Part shown: one piece after another, positions 31,771 through 43,271 of the stretch
How positions within the stretch are numbered: the first letter of the stretch is position 1
How the letters are laid out: each line of letters begins with the position of its first letter
Source: Aureobasidium sp. EXF-3400
Lineage: Eukaryota > Ascomycota > Dothideomycetes > Dothideales > Saccotheciaceae
Reading direction: 5' to 3'
NCBI GenBank assembly: GCA_024195585.1
Contig: SWBL01000080.1
Span: 62,001 to 126,000, forward strand
Length of the DNA stretch: 64,000 nucleotides
The notes under the pieces: model-generated
Database searches by the model: none
Seen by the model: only the letters and a program-made list of their open reading frames with translations
What the model was told of the DNA's origin: nothing
Translations under genes and position numbers: made by a program

Positions 31771-32605
31771 CTTGACTGTCTTGTTGCTGGACCAAGATCC
31801 AAGCTAGGAGCTGTATTCTGGTATAGACTTTTCTGAAGAAGCTCTGACGTGGTGCAGAGTCGACTGTAGTGTTGTGTCGTCGAGTGATGGCAGCGGACTG
31901 TGTATTCGGGCCCTTGACCAGCAATTGCGCGCGCCTCAACTTTTGGAGAAGTTCCATCGGCAACAAACGCCAAGCGCTCGGAGGTGTCTTTGTGCAGTGG
32001 CATAATTTATGGAGAGGATTGTGCAGCTGACACAACTATGCTCGTGCTCAATCACAACTTCTGGCCAGCGAAAGTCCGCGCAAGGCCGTCCCTGTTCTAA
32101 CCCGGATACGGCAATGTGGGTCCAGCCATGGTCCAATTGAACAGTTGCTTGGCGCATGTTTAGCTTCTACCTTTGTCGAAGTCGTTGTTGCCCGGCTAGA
32201 AAGCTGATCGTAAGGGTCCAGTCGCAAGGCTTCTCGGAAGGGAAACCACAAGACAAGCTCTTTCTCGCTCCTCAAGAAGACGTCTCTTCCCTCCTTCCAC
32301 CACATCTCACTTCTCCCCTTTCCTCTCCCTCCGACACTTCCCTCTGCCCATCTTTTACTCTACTTCGTCTCACACGACTATATCCACCACTTCACCTCAT
32401 CGACTCGACGTCATTTAATCAATCTTCCACTTTCTCCATCTTATCATCGCCGTCGCGTCTTCCCGGCTTCGCGACGCGACAAGCTTCAATAACCAATTCG
32501 ACACCACTGTCGATTTTCACACATCGCACCCTTCTTTGTGCATTGACTGCTCAAACGTTGTAGCATTCTGATTTAGCAAACAGTCTTTACTACCCACCCT
32601 TCACA
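31771..32605. other. bidirectional promoter between CCT3 and the 32606 gene
   Basis: About 0.8 kb between two divergent starts. The right half is a pyrimidine-rich leader (CTTCTCCCCTTTCC type) leading to ATG 32606. No gene seen. Confidence 0.6.
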
Positions 32606-33526
32606 ATGTCTTCCTTCTACGCTTCGTCGCCTACCGTCGTCCTTCCTGCTCCTTCGGCGCAATACTTCCCTCACTCGCAATTACACAAGACACCTACTAC
32701 TATGGGCAACAACACCTTCTTCAAGCAGACTGCTCCCCCTACACAATCCCTACCTTCTGCCGCTGGACGCAAACGCTCTCGCGACGATGATGACGACGAC
32801 GAGGTCACTCTGGCTGCTCCTGTGACCACTCCACCAATCAACCCTGGAGAACCCGTCTATGGTCCTGGAATGACTCTGCTTAACAATCCTTATGGTCAAT
32901 CCTCTACTGGTTCCTGGGTTGAAAATACCTGGGTCGAAACACCCCAAGTCAGTCCTGTAGCCACCCAAACGTCCAGACCCGCCATGCCCAGTCGCAAATC
33001 CCAACGTCTCGCTCCCTCAGGTCCTGAATCAAACGACATTGCTCTGACCATCGAGGCATCCGCTCACCGTCGCACTGCATCAGTCGAACCTCTGATTGAC
33101 GAGGTCACGCGCCTTCTTGGTATCTCGTGGATGCGTCTCGATGCCAGCGAAGCACTTCAGATCTCGGCAAAAGCCTACACAAGATGGGTTCGCAGACACT
33201 ATCCTGGCCTTGCCGATATCGAGCTGTGGTTCGAGAACTCTTCCATCTCTGGTTACCTTGGTGTCGCGACCAACAAAGCTTCTGGCCAAAAAGTCTTTCT
33301 GCTTTGGAGCAATGATCTCAAGCAAGCTGTTCTCGTTACCAAGGATTCAAACGAGCTGGTCTCGAAACTCATGTCTCCTCAAACAATCATCAGCTCGGCG
33401 ACAGAGTCCATGTTTGCCAGTGACGAGCCTGTTGCCGACGACTCATCAGACAAAGGCTCACCAAGCCCGATCTTTGCTATTCCTTCCGTTGTTCCTCAAG
33501 CCTCGGCTGCGATGGACATTGACTAG
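32606..33526 (+). CDS. Conserved-looking hypothetical protein, probably nuclear
   Basis: 306 residues, single exon. The N-terminal 150 residues are disordered and Pro/Ser/Thr-rich, with a nuclear-localisation-like RKRSR directly followed by an acidic DDDDDDE run. Residues about 155-265 look folded (ASVEPLIDEVTRLLGISWMRL, AYTRWVRRHYPGLADIELWFEN, GYLGVATNKASGQKVFLLWSNDLKQAVLV). The tail is acidic and Ser-rich, ending AMDID. I do not recognise the domain. It shares a promoter region with CCT3, and the leader and codon use look like an expressed gene. Confidence 0.75.
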   Translation: MSSFYASSPTVVLPAPSAQYFPHSQLHKTPTTMGNNTFFKQTAPPTQSLPSAAGRKRSRDDDDDDEVTLAAPVTTPPINPGEPVYGPGMTLLNNPYGQSSTGSWVENTWVETPQVSPVATQTSRPAMPSRKSQRLAPSGPESNDIALTIEASAHRRTASVEPLIDEVTRLLGISWMRLDASEALQISAKAYTRWVRRHYPGLADIELWFENSSISGYLGVATNKASGQKVFLLWSNDLKQAVLVTKDSNELVSKLMSPQTIISSATESMFASDEPVADDSSDKGSPSPIFAIPSVVPQASAAMDID

Positions 33527-34310
33527 ACACGATTCGTCATATTGCTTTTTGGCGTTCGATCATGGGTCATCTGAGGGAATGAAATGGAATGGAAGGATCG
33601 ACTGGAATTGCTAGGAGCTGGTATGCTTGGGACTGGCTTCACAGGAGATTTGGGGTGCTACGACATGCGCCGTGACGTTGCGACTTTACTTCTCGCTTCT
33701 TCGAGAGCGAAAGAACTGACTATTTTTTGACGTTGTACTTTAGCCAAACAGGTGCATTTTATTTATCCTGCTCGCTTTGCTTCTTATATATCAATCGCTT
33801 CGACAACAAGCCAATCGTTCACGATTTCCAAATCATTCATTCGTCCTCCAAAATAATGCGATTTCTGTTGTGTGCTATTGCCTTAGGCTAGTTTGAATGC
33901 AAGACATCCGTACAATCATGATCTATACTCTTCATCCCGTGTGCTCGTCAAACAATCTGACAGCGGCGATGACCAGCAACCAAGCGGTTCTTGGCGGGCA
34001 GAAAGGTATAGTCAAGTGACTAGCCATGGACTAGCAGCTTCTCGCCCTGATGCATTTCGGAGTAGCAGGTCGCTGGTCACTGACTTTGGGAAAAAGTTCC
34101 TGCTCTCAGCTCGAGGAGCAGGATACTAGCCGAATTCTTGAAAGACTCCAGCTGTGGAGAAAAAGAGTGGTGGTGGGGTCCGCAAGTCGAGATTCGCTGG
34201 TTCTAGAGGCATGGAAATGATGCATTGGAAATTGCTCTCGGTTCGATTGCTAGATCTCGGCAATAGAGGTTCCCAGTAGTTCTTTTGAGAGGGTCTGCTC
34301 TCTCAGCCTC
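33527..34310. other. convergent 3' flanks
   Basis: Lies between the end of the 32606 gene and the end of SLU7, so it should contain both terminators. The 78-codon frame at 33893 is not convincing. Nothing else seen. Confidence 0.55.
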
Positions 34311-35792
34311 TCAATCGATCAATTCGTCTTTGCCCAGCATTGCGGCCATGGGATCATTACCAGCGTTCCTTTTCCTCCTGTACTCGTCCAGTTCTTCTTC
34401 CGTCACGCCATCTCTTATCTCATCGAGTTTTCGTTTTCTGTCTTCTGATCCTTTGGTGCTTTGGTCGTCTAGTCTGGCTTTCTCGGCTCTGTCCGGTGCA
34501 TTAGGGACGTGTTCTGCGTTCCTCTCTTCTTCCTTCCAAGCGATTGATTTTGGGATTTCTGTTGCATTGTTGGATTCCAAAGCTTCTGGGTTGTTGTTTT
34601 CGAGGAGAGTGCCGGAAGATAGCTTTTCGGCGTTTGAGGAAGCGAGTTTTCCTGCTTCGCCTACACAATAGCTGTTTTTGATTGTTGAGTGACAGCACGT
34701 GTAACCCCAGGTAAAGTTTTTCCACCATGAGCCAAAGACTGAGGTGTGGTTGTTGAGCAAGACATCTTCTGCATACATTGATTTTTCCTTTTTCTCGGGC
34801 AGGCCTTTGATTCTGCCTCTCTCGTCGTACTCGACAAAGACTTCGTTTTCTGTGATCGCGGCGTGTTTGAGCGGGTCGGGAGCTAGATGTTCTTGTCCTC
34901 CGTATTTTGCTAGTAGGGCTTTGCGGGTGGCTTCTTTTTTCGCTGCTGCTTCTTGTGCTTCTTTTTTGCGGTAGTGTTCGCCTGCTGTTGGGTTGGCTTG
35001 CAGATGGACATTGTTGCTACCGCTGGATTCTGCGGTCTCCCAGGCGTAGCGCTGGGCTCTTGCGAATTCTGCTGCATCGCCTGAAGCACGTTGGAATTCA
35101 CCTTCTGCGTCGTCGATCAGAGTGCGGGTTTTTGGATCGTATTTTGCAGATTCGAGGTCGAGGTTTTTGAGGTAGCCTGCTGTGTCTTCTCGCAGACGCA
35201 GGTTTCGTGATGAGTTTGGCTGTTTGCGACCCATGTCTGTTTCTTCTTCGTATTTGTCTCCATCTTCTGCTTTGGTGGCTTCGTCGTCTTCGTCGCCCTC
35301 AGGTATTCCAGCGGCCTTGCGTTTGGCATCCTTGATAGCTTGCAGATCATTGTATTCGTCAACGACTTCTTGGTATGCGCGTGCATCGTAGCCACTCCAT
35401 CGATCTCGTTTCGCTTCCCAACCCATATTGATATCCTGCCCAGCCTCATCTGCCTTGATATCCCTCCCCGTAAACTTTGCGCCTACTTTCCGTTGACGAT
35501 ACAGACAATCCTTCTTTTGATGACCCATAGCGCCACAATTCTCACAAGCACCTTTGCGATATTTTGTAGCTGTTGCAGCGCCAGCGCGTTGGCCCCTGGT
35601 GTACCATTTCTGAGTCGCGAGGGATTCGTCTTTTTGGGCTTGCAGACGTTGATGTTCGAGGTAGTCTTCTTGCGAGGCGGTTGCGTCGTCGATGTAGAAG
35701 GGTTTCTTGGAGATGAAGGAGGGGATGTATTCGTTGCGTTCGTTTTTGCCCTGTGGCTCGGTGGGTTTCTTGGGAGGTGGCGGCGGCGGCAT
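34311..35792 (-). CDS. SLU7: Pre-mRNA-splicing factor SLU7
   Basis: 493 residues from ATG 35792 (MPPPPPPKKP); the frame is open further upstream but the family starts here. Motifs: EYIPSFISKKPFYID, a CCHC zinc knuckle CENCGAMGHQKKDC (near residues 88-101), WEAKRDRWSGYD, DPKTRTLIDDAEGEF, and the C-terminal signature SVFGSWW...WGYTCCHSTIKNSYCVG. Slu7 acts in the second catalytic step of splicing in 3' splice-site choice. The C-terminal 100 residues are acidic, with Glu/Asp/Asn runs. No intron. Confidence 0.95.
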   Translation of the reverse strand: MPPPPPPKKPTEPQGKNERNEYIPSFISKKPFYIDDATASQEDYLEHQRLQAQKDESLATQKWYTRGQRAGAATATKYRKGACENCGAMGHQKKDCLYRQRKVGAKFTGRDIKADEAGQDINMGWEAKRDRWSGYDARAYQEVVDEYNDLQAIKDAKRKAAGIPEGDEDDEATKAEDGDKYEEETDMGRKQPNSSRNLRLREDTAGYLKNLDLESAKYDPKTRTLIDDAEGEFQRASGDAAEFARAQRYAWETAESSGSNNVHLQANPTAGEHYRKKEAQEAAAKKEATRKALLAKYGGQEHLAPDPLKHAAITENEVFVEYDERGRIKGLPEKKEKSMYAEDVLLNNHTSVFGSWWKNFTWGYTCCHSTIKNSYCVGEAGKLASSNAEKLSSGTLLENNNPEALESNNATEIPKSIAWKEEERNAEHVPNAPDRAEKARLDDQSTKGSEDRKRKLDEIRDGVTEEELDEYRRKRNAGNDPMAAMLGKDELID

Positions 35793-36467
35793 TTCGAAAG
35801 TTGTTTGATTTATTGAGGATGTAGAGATCCAGAAGTTGTTGCGATTTCGAGGTTGTTCTGTCTGGAAGGATGACGATGGAATATGGATGCCAAGACATTG
35901 GAGGTGCTCCTTCTTCCTGACAGTGAGCTCTCTACCACCATCACCGAACGCCATCGCGCAAGATCGTCCTTATAAAGAGTTTCAGCTTGTCGTGCCGTCA
36001 TGAGTTAGTACACTTCATTCATCCTTGTTCTAAAATTACTGGCCAACAAAAAACTTCCACTTTATCGCGGGCTGAATTCAACATTGTGGCCATTGAGAGA
36101 CCAATCGTATTCTTCATCCTAGTCCCACCACTTTTTCGATATGTTACTTGCTCTCAAACATTCTTGGCGTTCACTACTCGCGGTGCAATCTTCCGGTCTT
36201 CAATCAATCCAATCAAGTCGCTGTACTCGATATGCTTCATCAAAGAGAAACGTTCGTTTTGTCACAAAGAATCTGTCCGCTTTGTCCTCAATTAACATTT
36301 CCAAATTCGGCCACATCCGGATGCGGTCAGTGGGACAGGTCAGTCTGATAAACAATCTTCAATGACATACCTTTTCACAGAAAGATCATGGAACTACATA
36401 CTTTTATCTGGCAGGATACTCGCATGCACCTCTGTCATCCTTCCTCAAATATCCCTCGATAATCGCT
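35793..36467. other. bidirectional promoter between SLU7 and a kinase gene
   Basis: About 0.7 kb between divergent starts. No protein-like frame. Confidence 0.55.
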
Positions 36468-37904
36468 ATGGTGAGAACAGGAGAAGACGATCGTAGCGGC
36501 TTGCCACAAGAGGACGCTTGGTTGGGAGGTGTTCATATAGGTGAAGGAACCTTTGGCCAGGTGCACTGCTGGCTCAAGGTCGACCAAAACCAGAATATTG
36601 TCGACCGCATGGTTATCAAAGATCTCCATTGTTCAGATGACATCAAGGAGCCACCAGCTTACCAGGGAATATACGAAGAACTTGTGCGAAAGGGAATGGA
36701 TTTTGGCATCAACCCTGACAGACCGGGTCGAGCGACAATCGACGAAAGATTTCTCAGGGAGGCGTATTTACAAGGTCTTCTGACCAACAACAACAATCCC
36801 TTCTCGGCTACCACTGTTCCACTTCGAGGGTTCAAGAGAGGTCATCTCCCCGACAAGATTGTCCCGAAAAAAGATGGTGGTCAAGTCATAAAAACTCACT
36901 GGCGCATTTACATGGATTTTCTGCACGCAGGCGACCTCAAGACATTGATTGAAAAGCATAGTGACGCCGACAGGAATGGCAGGCAGACTCCAATACCTGA
37001 GCCGTACATCTGGTGGGTCTTCGCTTGTATTGCCGAAGCTTTACTTCGACTGGAAAGTGATGTACAAGCCAGACCCAATGCACGTCAAGAACAAGACGAA
37101 GTCATCGCATTGGTGGACATGAAACCAGCAAATATCCTGCTGGAAGACAGGCGAGGCGATCAGTATCCAGTCTACCCGAAACCTTTGCTTTCTGATCTAG
37201 GCGCATCCCACATCCTCTACAAGGAAGATCCGCTGCAAGAACAACATGTCAAAGGCAGTTACTTCCACGGAGCCTCACCAGGCTTTTTCGCTCCCGAAAT
37301 GCGATGTGACACTAGATGGGGTTGGCTACAGGAGATAAAGAAGCCTCTATACTCTTGGACCAATATTTGGCAAGCCGGACGAACTATCGAGTGTATGATG
37401 CGGCTGAAAACAAAGTTGGATCACGAAAAGACTTCGTTGATTTGTGATGCTGAGTCATGCATCAAAGACGAACCGCCCGTAATCGAGGGTTCTCCTAATT
37501 TCAGGTACAGTGAGGACCTCATCGATCTTGTCTGGCGTTGTCAGCGCTTAGATCCAGAGCAGAGGCCTACTCCAGCCGAACTGCTTGGGCTGATCCGATC
37601 GCGCGCATCCAAACACAATCGTGGCATGGATGAATGGGGTAACGCCGCTTGGATTCAGAGACGAGAAGCGACACCACAACCCAAAACCTACACCGTAGTG
37701 GCCACAAGCTCGGCAAGCACCAACGTGGATTTCCTCGATGGGTATCCACCCGACTGGGCTGAGAGATATCGCCAACTAGATGTGAGATTACCTAAAGGAT
37801 GCGATCTTGCCTTCTATGGCTATAGAGATCCTGCCAGACTTAACACTAGAGCTAGGATTCCTCCGAGAAAGCCAGAAGATCCGTTGGCGGGTGTGAAATT
37901 CTGA
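36468..37904 (+). CDS. Atypical serine/threonine protein kinase (non-RD, DLG)
   Basis: 478 residues, single exon. The kinase fold is nearly complete: glycine loop GEGTFGQV (25-32), VIK lysine 51, helix-C glutamate in ERFLREAYL, catalytic loop LVDMKPANILL (Asp217, Lys219, Asn222), DLG instead of DFG (243-245), APEM (275-278) and a C-lobe ending in CQRLDPEQRPTPAELL. His and Arg of the usual HRD are Leu and Val, so it is a non-RD kinase. The key Asp, Lys and Asn remain, which suggests activity. A 90-residue tail with YPPDWAERYRQLD follows. No close yeast equivalent comes to mind; lineage-specific kinases of this style are common in Pezizomycotina. Confidence 0.8.
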   Translation: MVRTGEDDRSGLPQEDAWLGGVHIGEGTFGQVHCWLKVDQNQNIVDRMVIKDLHCSDDIKEPPAYQGIYEELVRKGMDFGINPDRPGRATIDERFLREAYLQGLLTNNNNPFSATTVPLRGFKRGHLPDKIVPKKDGGQVIKTHWRIYMDFLHAGDLKTLIEKHSDADRNGRQTPIPEPYIWWVFACIAEALLRLESDVQARPNARQEQDEVIALVDMKPANILLEDRRGDQYPVYPKPLLSDLGASHILYKEDPLQEQHVKGSYFHGASPGFFAPEMRCDTRWGWLQEIKKPLYSWTNIWQAGRTIECMMRLKTKLDHEKTSLICDAESCIKDEPPVIEGSPNFRYSEDLIDLVWRCQRLDPEQRPTPAELLGLIRSRASKHNRGMDEWGNAAWIQRREATPQPKTYTVVATSSASTNVDFLDGYPPDWAERYRQLDVRLPKGCDLAFYGYRDPARLNTRARIPPRKPEDPLAGVKF

Positions 37905-38977
37905 TACTTCTGCAGTCGATAGATATCCCGCTTGATCGGTATATGCTTTTAGTATTTAGGTAGTGATGAACTGCACGCTGCCGTCCGGCTGTTCGGCGCG
38001 CTCTCAATGTCTTTAGATGGAGTTTCGAACCAGTTTTTGTGTTGTTATCTCAACTATCACTCTCTGTCACCGTGGGAGGATGCGAATAACGACCTCTACG
38101 AGACACAATGATACCTTTGCATGATGACGCGCAAGCAAATCCACATATTCACCCTGAGGTGCATATGCAGTAGTTGGAAAGTTGTGCTCGAAGCCCAGCA
38201 CGTTTTCGTCTTTTGCCTTCTTGTTCGTGGTTGAGGAATCCTCGCGTGTGGTTTTTCCATTAGGTTATAACGGAGGGCATAGAATGGATGCAAGCTTTCA
38301 GGGTTCGGAGGCGGAGGTAGGGGTACTGTGGTTGTGATGGTAACTGGGCCCCCGGTATAACATTCGAAGCAGTATGATAGACGTTACAAATAGCGCAATT
38401 CAACCTTGAAAACAGGTGGAGCTTTGGATTATTTCTCGACTCAATCGACAAGCAACCAGAGCACGCAGCTGTCTCCTACAAAAGTGTTAATGGCTGGGTT
38501 CTGCCGAACATCCATGAGTGCTTCCAATCCTCAGGGTGTCATTACCGTGACCGCCAACCAGCGTGCCGGCAGCCGAGCCCCCATCGAAGCTTCCGCAGTG
38601 GCAGGATAAGCATCTCTACAGGAAACGCTCCAATTGGCTCGGCGGTGAGTTCACGAGGAAGATCGTCTCAACTGCAGATCGCAGGATCATTTTCCATAAA
38701 GTTGGTCGCGTGCCCTCTCGAGGACGGCCTTCCCTTTCCTTGCATCGCTTCCCGTCTTGAACTATCAAGAAAATCACAAATCTTATGTTTCTTACCACCT
38801 GTGTCTTTTCATAACCACTTCTATCTGCCATTGCGACCTCAGATTGTTGCTTCGTGTTCCTGACCATCGATATTCGCGACCTGGATCCACCAACGCGGTA
38901 AACTCATCAAACACCCAAAGCGACAACACGACTGCCCATTGCGACTCCGAGCACTCAGATTGGCTTAACTCGAAACC
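37905..38977. other. intergenic
   Basis: About 1.1 kb holding the 3' flank of the kinase and the promoter of the transporter. No convincing open frame. Confidence 0.55.
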
Positions 38978-40707
38978 ATGGAACGACCATTAAGCACCGA
39001 AAAACAATCTAGTGGTGTCAACCCAGAGATTGCACCTGTCCAAGAGCACCCATCCACTTCGTACGAAGGCAATCCTCCGACTACTTACGAGGACACTGAG
39101 AAAACTAGATGGGAACGTCTTTGGCCAGTCATCGCTTGCGGTGCTGGTCTCTTCAGTGACGGTTACCTGAATGGTGTTATCGGATTTGTCTCTACCATGC
39201 TCGGAAAGATCTATCCCGTTGCCTATGCTTCTTCGCCCGCCCAACGCAACGTTTCATCCATCACCTTTGCTGGAACTGTGGTTGGTGTAAGTACTGTAGG
39301 ATCTCGTGTACAAATCTTGTTCTGACAAATGCTTTAGATGTTGATATTCGGTTATACTTCTGATCACTACTCGCGAAAGTGGAGTTTGTTTGCCAGTACT
39401 GTTATCCTGATCCTCTTCGCTGCACTCAGCGCAGGCAGCTATGGAGCTGGTGGTAGTAGCTCTGGTCTTTTCGCTGCTCTGACCGCATGGCGTTTTCTGC
39501 TGGGTATTGGAATCGGTGGTGAATACCCTGCAGGCAGTGTAGGCTGTGCCGAAAGTACTGGAGAACTCAAGAGTGGCACCAGAAATAGGTGGTTCATTCT
39601 TTTCACAAATGTTCAGATCGATATTGGATTCGTGGTTTCTGCGCTGGTGCCCATGATTGTGGTATGTTGTTGACTTTCATCTTCTTTACACGTTGTTGTT
39701 AACCCTTCATGTTGTAGGTTCTCTGCACAGGAGAAGATCACCTCCGCGCCGCCTGGCGCATCTGTCTGGGTCTTGGTGTTATCCCTCCTCTCTCCCTTCT
39801 ATACCTCCGTCTGAAGCTCAACGAGCCCGAGGCCTATCGTCGTGAGACTATGGCCAAAGCAAAGACACCTTGGCTCTTAGTCTTGAAGTTCTACTGGTGG
39901 CGATTGACCATTGTCTCTCTGATTTGGTTCATCTATGACTTCTCGGGCTACTCTTTCTCGCTGTTCAGTTCGACCATCGTGGACAACCTTCTCGGCGACA
40001 ATTCTGCGCTTTGGAAGACTTTCGGCTGGACTACTTTAATCTATCTCTTCTACCTCCCAGGCTGTATTGGTGGCTCCTTTGTCAGTGACTGGCTGGGTCC
40101 CAAGTTGACTTTGGGCATTGGTGTTCTTGCTCAAGGCATCGTCGGATTCATTATGGCTGGCGTGTACAGCTATCTCGCCCGACCTTCCAACGTCGCTGGT
40201 TTCGTAATCGTCTACGGCGTCTTCCTTGCCCTTGGAGAGTAAGTCATCAAAGTCTAGGACATCCGAAAAATGATGCTAATCACATTCAGGTTCGGACCCG
40301 GCGACAACATCGGTCTGATCGCCTCCAAATCCTGCGCCACCGCCGTCAGAGGCCAATACTATGGTATCGCAGCTGCAATCGGCAAGATCGGTGCTTTTGT
40401 GGGCGATCAAGTGTTAGCTATCTTGTACGATCGCTATAAGGACACTGATATAGTCAAGGCCGGCCAGTATCCCTTCTTTGTGTCGAGCGCGTTGTGCATC
40501 TTGAGCGCCTTCATTGCGTTCTTCTTGTTGCCTCATATTGGTCAGGACACTATCGATGAGGAAGACCAAAAGTTCAGAGCCTATCTGGCGGAGCATGGAT
40601 ACGATATCAGTCAGATGGGTGTGCAGCAGGAGAGTGCTGACCACATTGTTGGACAGTCTGAGGTCGAGGGTAATGAGGAAATGTCTGAAAGGATGGTCAA
40701 GGCATGA
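38978..40707 (+). CDS. MFS transporter, Git1-like glycerophosphodiester/phosphate family
   Basis: Four exons (38978-39286, 39338-39661, 39718-40238, 40290-40707; introns 51, 56, 51 bp) give 523 residues. Twelve helices are recognisable. The first carries AGLFSDGYLNGVIGFV, and the loop between helices 2 and 3 reads GYTSDHYSRKW. GIGIGGEYPAGSVGCAE is the PHS-family signature, DFSGYSFSLFSSTIVD starts the second half, and EFGPGDNIGLIASKSCATAVRGQYYG is rebuilt across intron 3. This matches yeast Git1 and Candida Git1-4, proton symporters for glycerophosphoinositol/glycerophosphocholine. A phosphate transporter is the alternative. The N-terminal 45 residues and the C-terminal 50 are cytosolic and acidic. 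Confidence 0.88.
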
Positions 40708-41456
40708 GAGGATAGAACCATGAGAGATCGTTGATGAATGAAAAGTTTATAATTTTTTCTATGCACAAGCATGCTCGAGACGGATTCGTGGAAGAGTCTG
40801 ATGAAGTCGTGGGACCCAATCTCCTCAAGCAGCGCACAACTCAAAGTTGCTGGCTTGCCAGACTATGCAATTCTGACACCAAATGATCATTTCATCGAAC
40901 ATTCATCGAGTTTTTGACTCGTTATCATCGTTATGAGATATGGCCAGGGTGCCAGCGACACAAAAAAGTAGATGCCAAGACTCGAATTCGCCGACGATCA
41001 TTCCTCAACACCTTCAGCTGCTCTTTCCAACTCTTGCAGAATCGTTATTGCAATCGTGTATCTTCAATCATCACATCATTTGTTGAAGCTGCAGAAACAC
41101 ACGCGGTAAACCGAATGTAACGAACGACTTTTTGTATTTGTTCGGTATGATAGGGATACTTGCATTTGCACCGCGCAAGTTCGTTCCTGTGACGCGATTA
41201 TGACCATCTTTTTCACAGCGACCGAATCCTTCCACATATGGCTACAATAGGGCTGCCTATGCCCTAGGCAGTACAGCTGACCATATTTGACCGAAATCAG
41301 CCCTTTTTCATGAATTTCTGCCTTTCTTCACTGGATAACTATGCACGCGAACGGATAGTATTTGTTGACGGCCAACGATACACGTCGAGAAGAGCGAGTA
41401 AACATTGTCTGGACAGCAAGTGATTTTGCGCACAAGCTTTGCCAACGAGCACGGAT
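40708..41456. other. intergenic
   Basis: Holds the transporter 3' flank and the promoter of the aquaglyceroporin. No gene seen. Confidence 0.55.
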
Positions 41457-43271
41457 ATGCCCGACCAAGACTCATCCGATCACGGTCGCGATCACAGTGA
41501 AGCCACGCTGAAAGAGGCGCCGACGAACCGAAGCAGACACTCGAGAAGAAGTGTTGACACCACACAATCGAACAATTCTGGTTCTCATGGTCGTGCTTCT
41601 ATATCGTCTGGTCTACGGCACAGAAACTCTGACAGACGTGGGACACAACAATCTGATCGAATCCATGCCTACACGACTGGCAGAGATGAGAACAACAGAC
41701 AAATATTCACCTTAGCTGGCCCCGGTCATCAAGATGATGGGAACAGTGGACGCGCGCAAAACCAACATCAACCATATGTAGAAGATGGATATGCCGAGCT
41801 TAATCCCGCGTACAATCAACCTGGAAATTTACGACCGATCTGGGGACTGGCAGATCCTATGCCACGCATCATACGTCGTGGCATGAAACCGTCCCAGCAG
41901 GAGATTCAAGCAGACAGGCCGAAACCTGGGGAAGAAGACGACGATGTGTTGCAGCCTACAGACTCTCAGATAGAGCAAGGAATTGGTCCAAAGTTGAACT
42001 TGAACAAGCTTGACAAGAGCATACATGACGCGACAAAGGACAGAGAACGAAAGTATGCCGAGAAATATGGCAAGAAATTTGAGCCACCATCAGAAATGGG
42101 TCAGGAGTCTCACACACAACCAGCTGGTTTTCTGAAGCAGCTTACGCCTCCGCAAGAGACCGACGAGGAAGAAGAACAACTATCAAAACCTTCGACCAGA
42201 CGGTCCGATACAGAGCGCCATCACCACCAGGACCAGATTGAAGAAGATGATGACGAAAAGAAGGATGAAGAGAGCAAAGACGAAGAGGCAGAGTCTACGC
42301 CTGATCAGAAAAACGAAGGCCATACGCCAATAGACAATATTCAGGGAGAGTTACATAACCACCACACGCTATGGGCTGTTCTTAGGACCAAACTACGCGA
42401 GCCTCTCGCAGAAGTTCTCGCCGTAAGTCTGCCCGATTGTCTCGTCTTTGCACATATCTAATCTTCGCAGGTATTCGTCCTGATAACAATTGGCGTTTGT
42501 GCTAATGTAGCACATAACCTTGCTAAGAGCGGCTCAAGTGACTCCATGGCGTGGTCTTGGGGGTTCGCTACAATGACCGCAATCTATATCAGTGGTGGTG
42601 TATCCGGAGGACACCTCAATCCGGCCATCACAATCATGCTCTACATCTTCCGTGGCTTTCCGAAAAGGAAGATCCTTGTGTATATCTTTGCCCAGTTGCT
42701 TGGAGCATATATCGGCTCACTCGTTGCATATGGCATCTATCGAAATTGTGTACTCAATTATCTGGAGTCTAACCCGGAGCAAATAACAGAAGTTTACAAC
42801 TCATTTGTCACAAACCGGATGCCTGGCGTGGCCGATGCTGCTTCAGGGTTTCTGACTGAGTTTGTTGCTGCAGCATTTATTGGTGTTGTTGTATTGGCTT
42901 TGGGTGACGACAGTAATGCACCCCCTGGAGCAGGAATGAATGCGTTCATTATCGGCCTAGTCATCAGCATCGAAACTATGGCTTTTTCTGCTAGTACTGG
43001 TGCCGCGATCAATCCTGCTCGCGATATGGGGCCTCGCTTAGCCCTGATCACAGTTGGCTTCGATAGACACGACTTGTTTGGAGATGGCTGGTGGGTTTAT
43101 GGAGTCTGGTGTGCTAACATAACCGGCGCCATCGTCGGTGCAATTCTCTACGACGTTGCGATCTTTGTGGGTGGAGAGTCACCTCTCAATTATCCTCGTG
43201 GTAGTGTTAAACGAGTTGGCAGCAAGGCCAAGGCGAGGTGGAGGCATAGGTTCCGACACAGGAGAAGATAG
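41457..43271 (+). CDS. Aquaglyceroporin with a 320-residue N-terminal extension (Fps1-like plan)
   Basis: Two exons (41457-42422, 42471-43271; 48-bp intron) give 588 residues from the first in-frame ATG. Exon 1 codes only the hydrophilic N-terminal region: Ser/Arg-rich at first (RSRHSRRS), then acidic (QIEEDDDEKKDEESKDEEAE). Exon 2 codes the entire channel: VFVLITIGVCANVAHN, first pore motif GGHLNPAITI, second AAINPARDMGP, last helix NITGAIVGAILYDVAIFV and a basic tail RVGSKAKARWRHRFRHRRR. Asp after NPAR marks the glycerol-facilitator class. In yeast Fps1 long cytosolic tails gate the channel under Hog1/Rgc control; a regulatory role here is inferred. It complements the water-type channel at 5607-7134. 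Confidence 0.92.
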
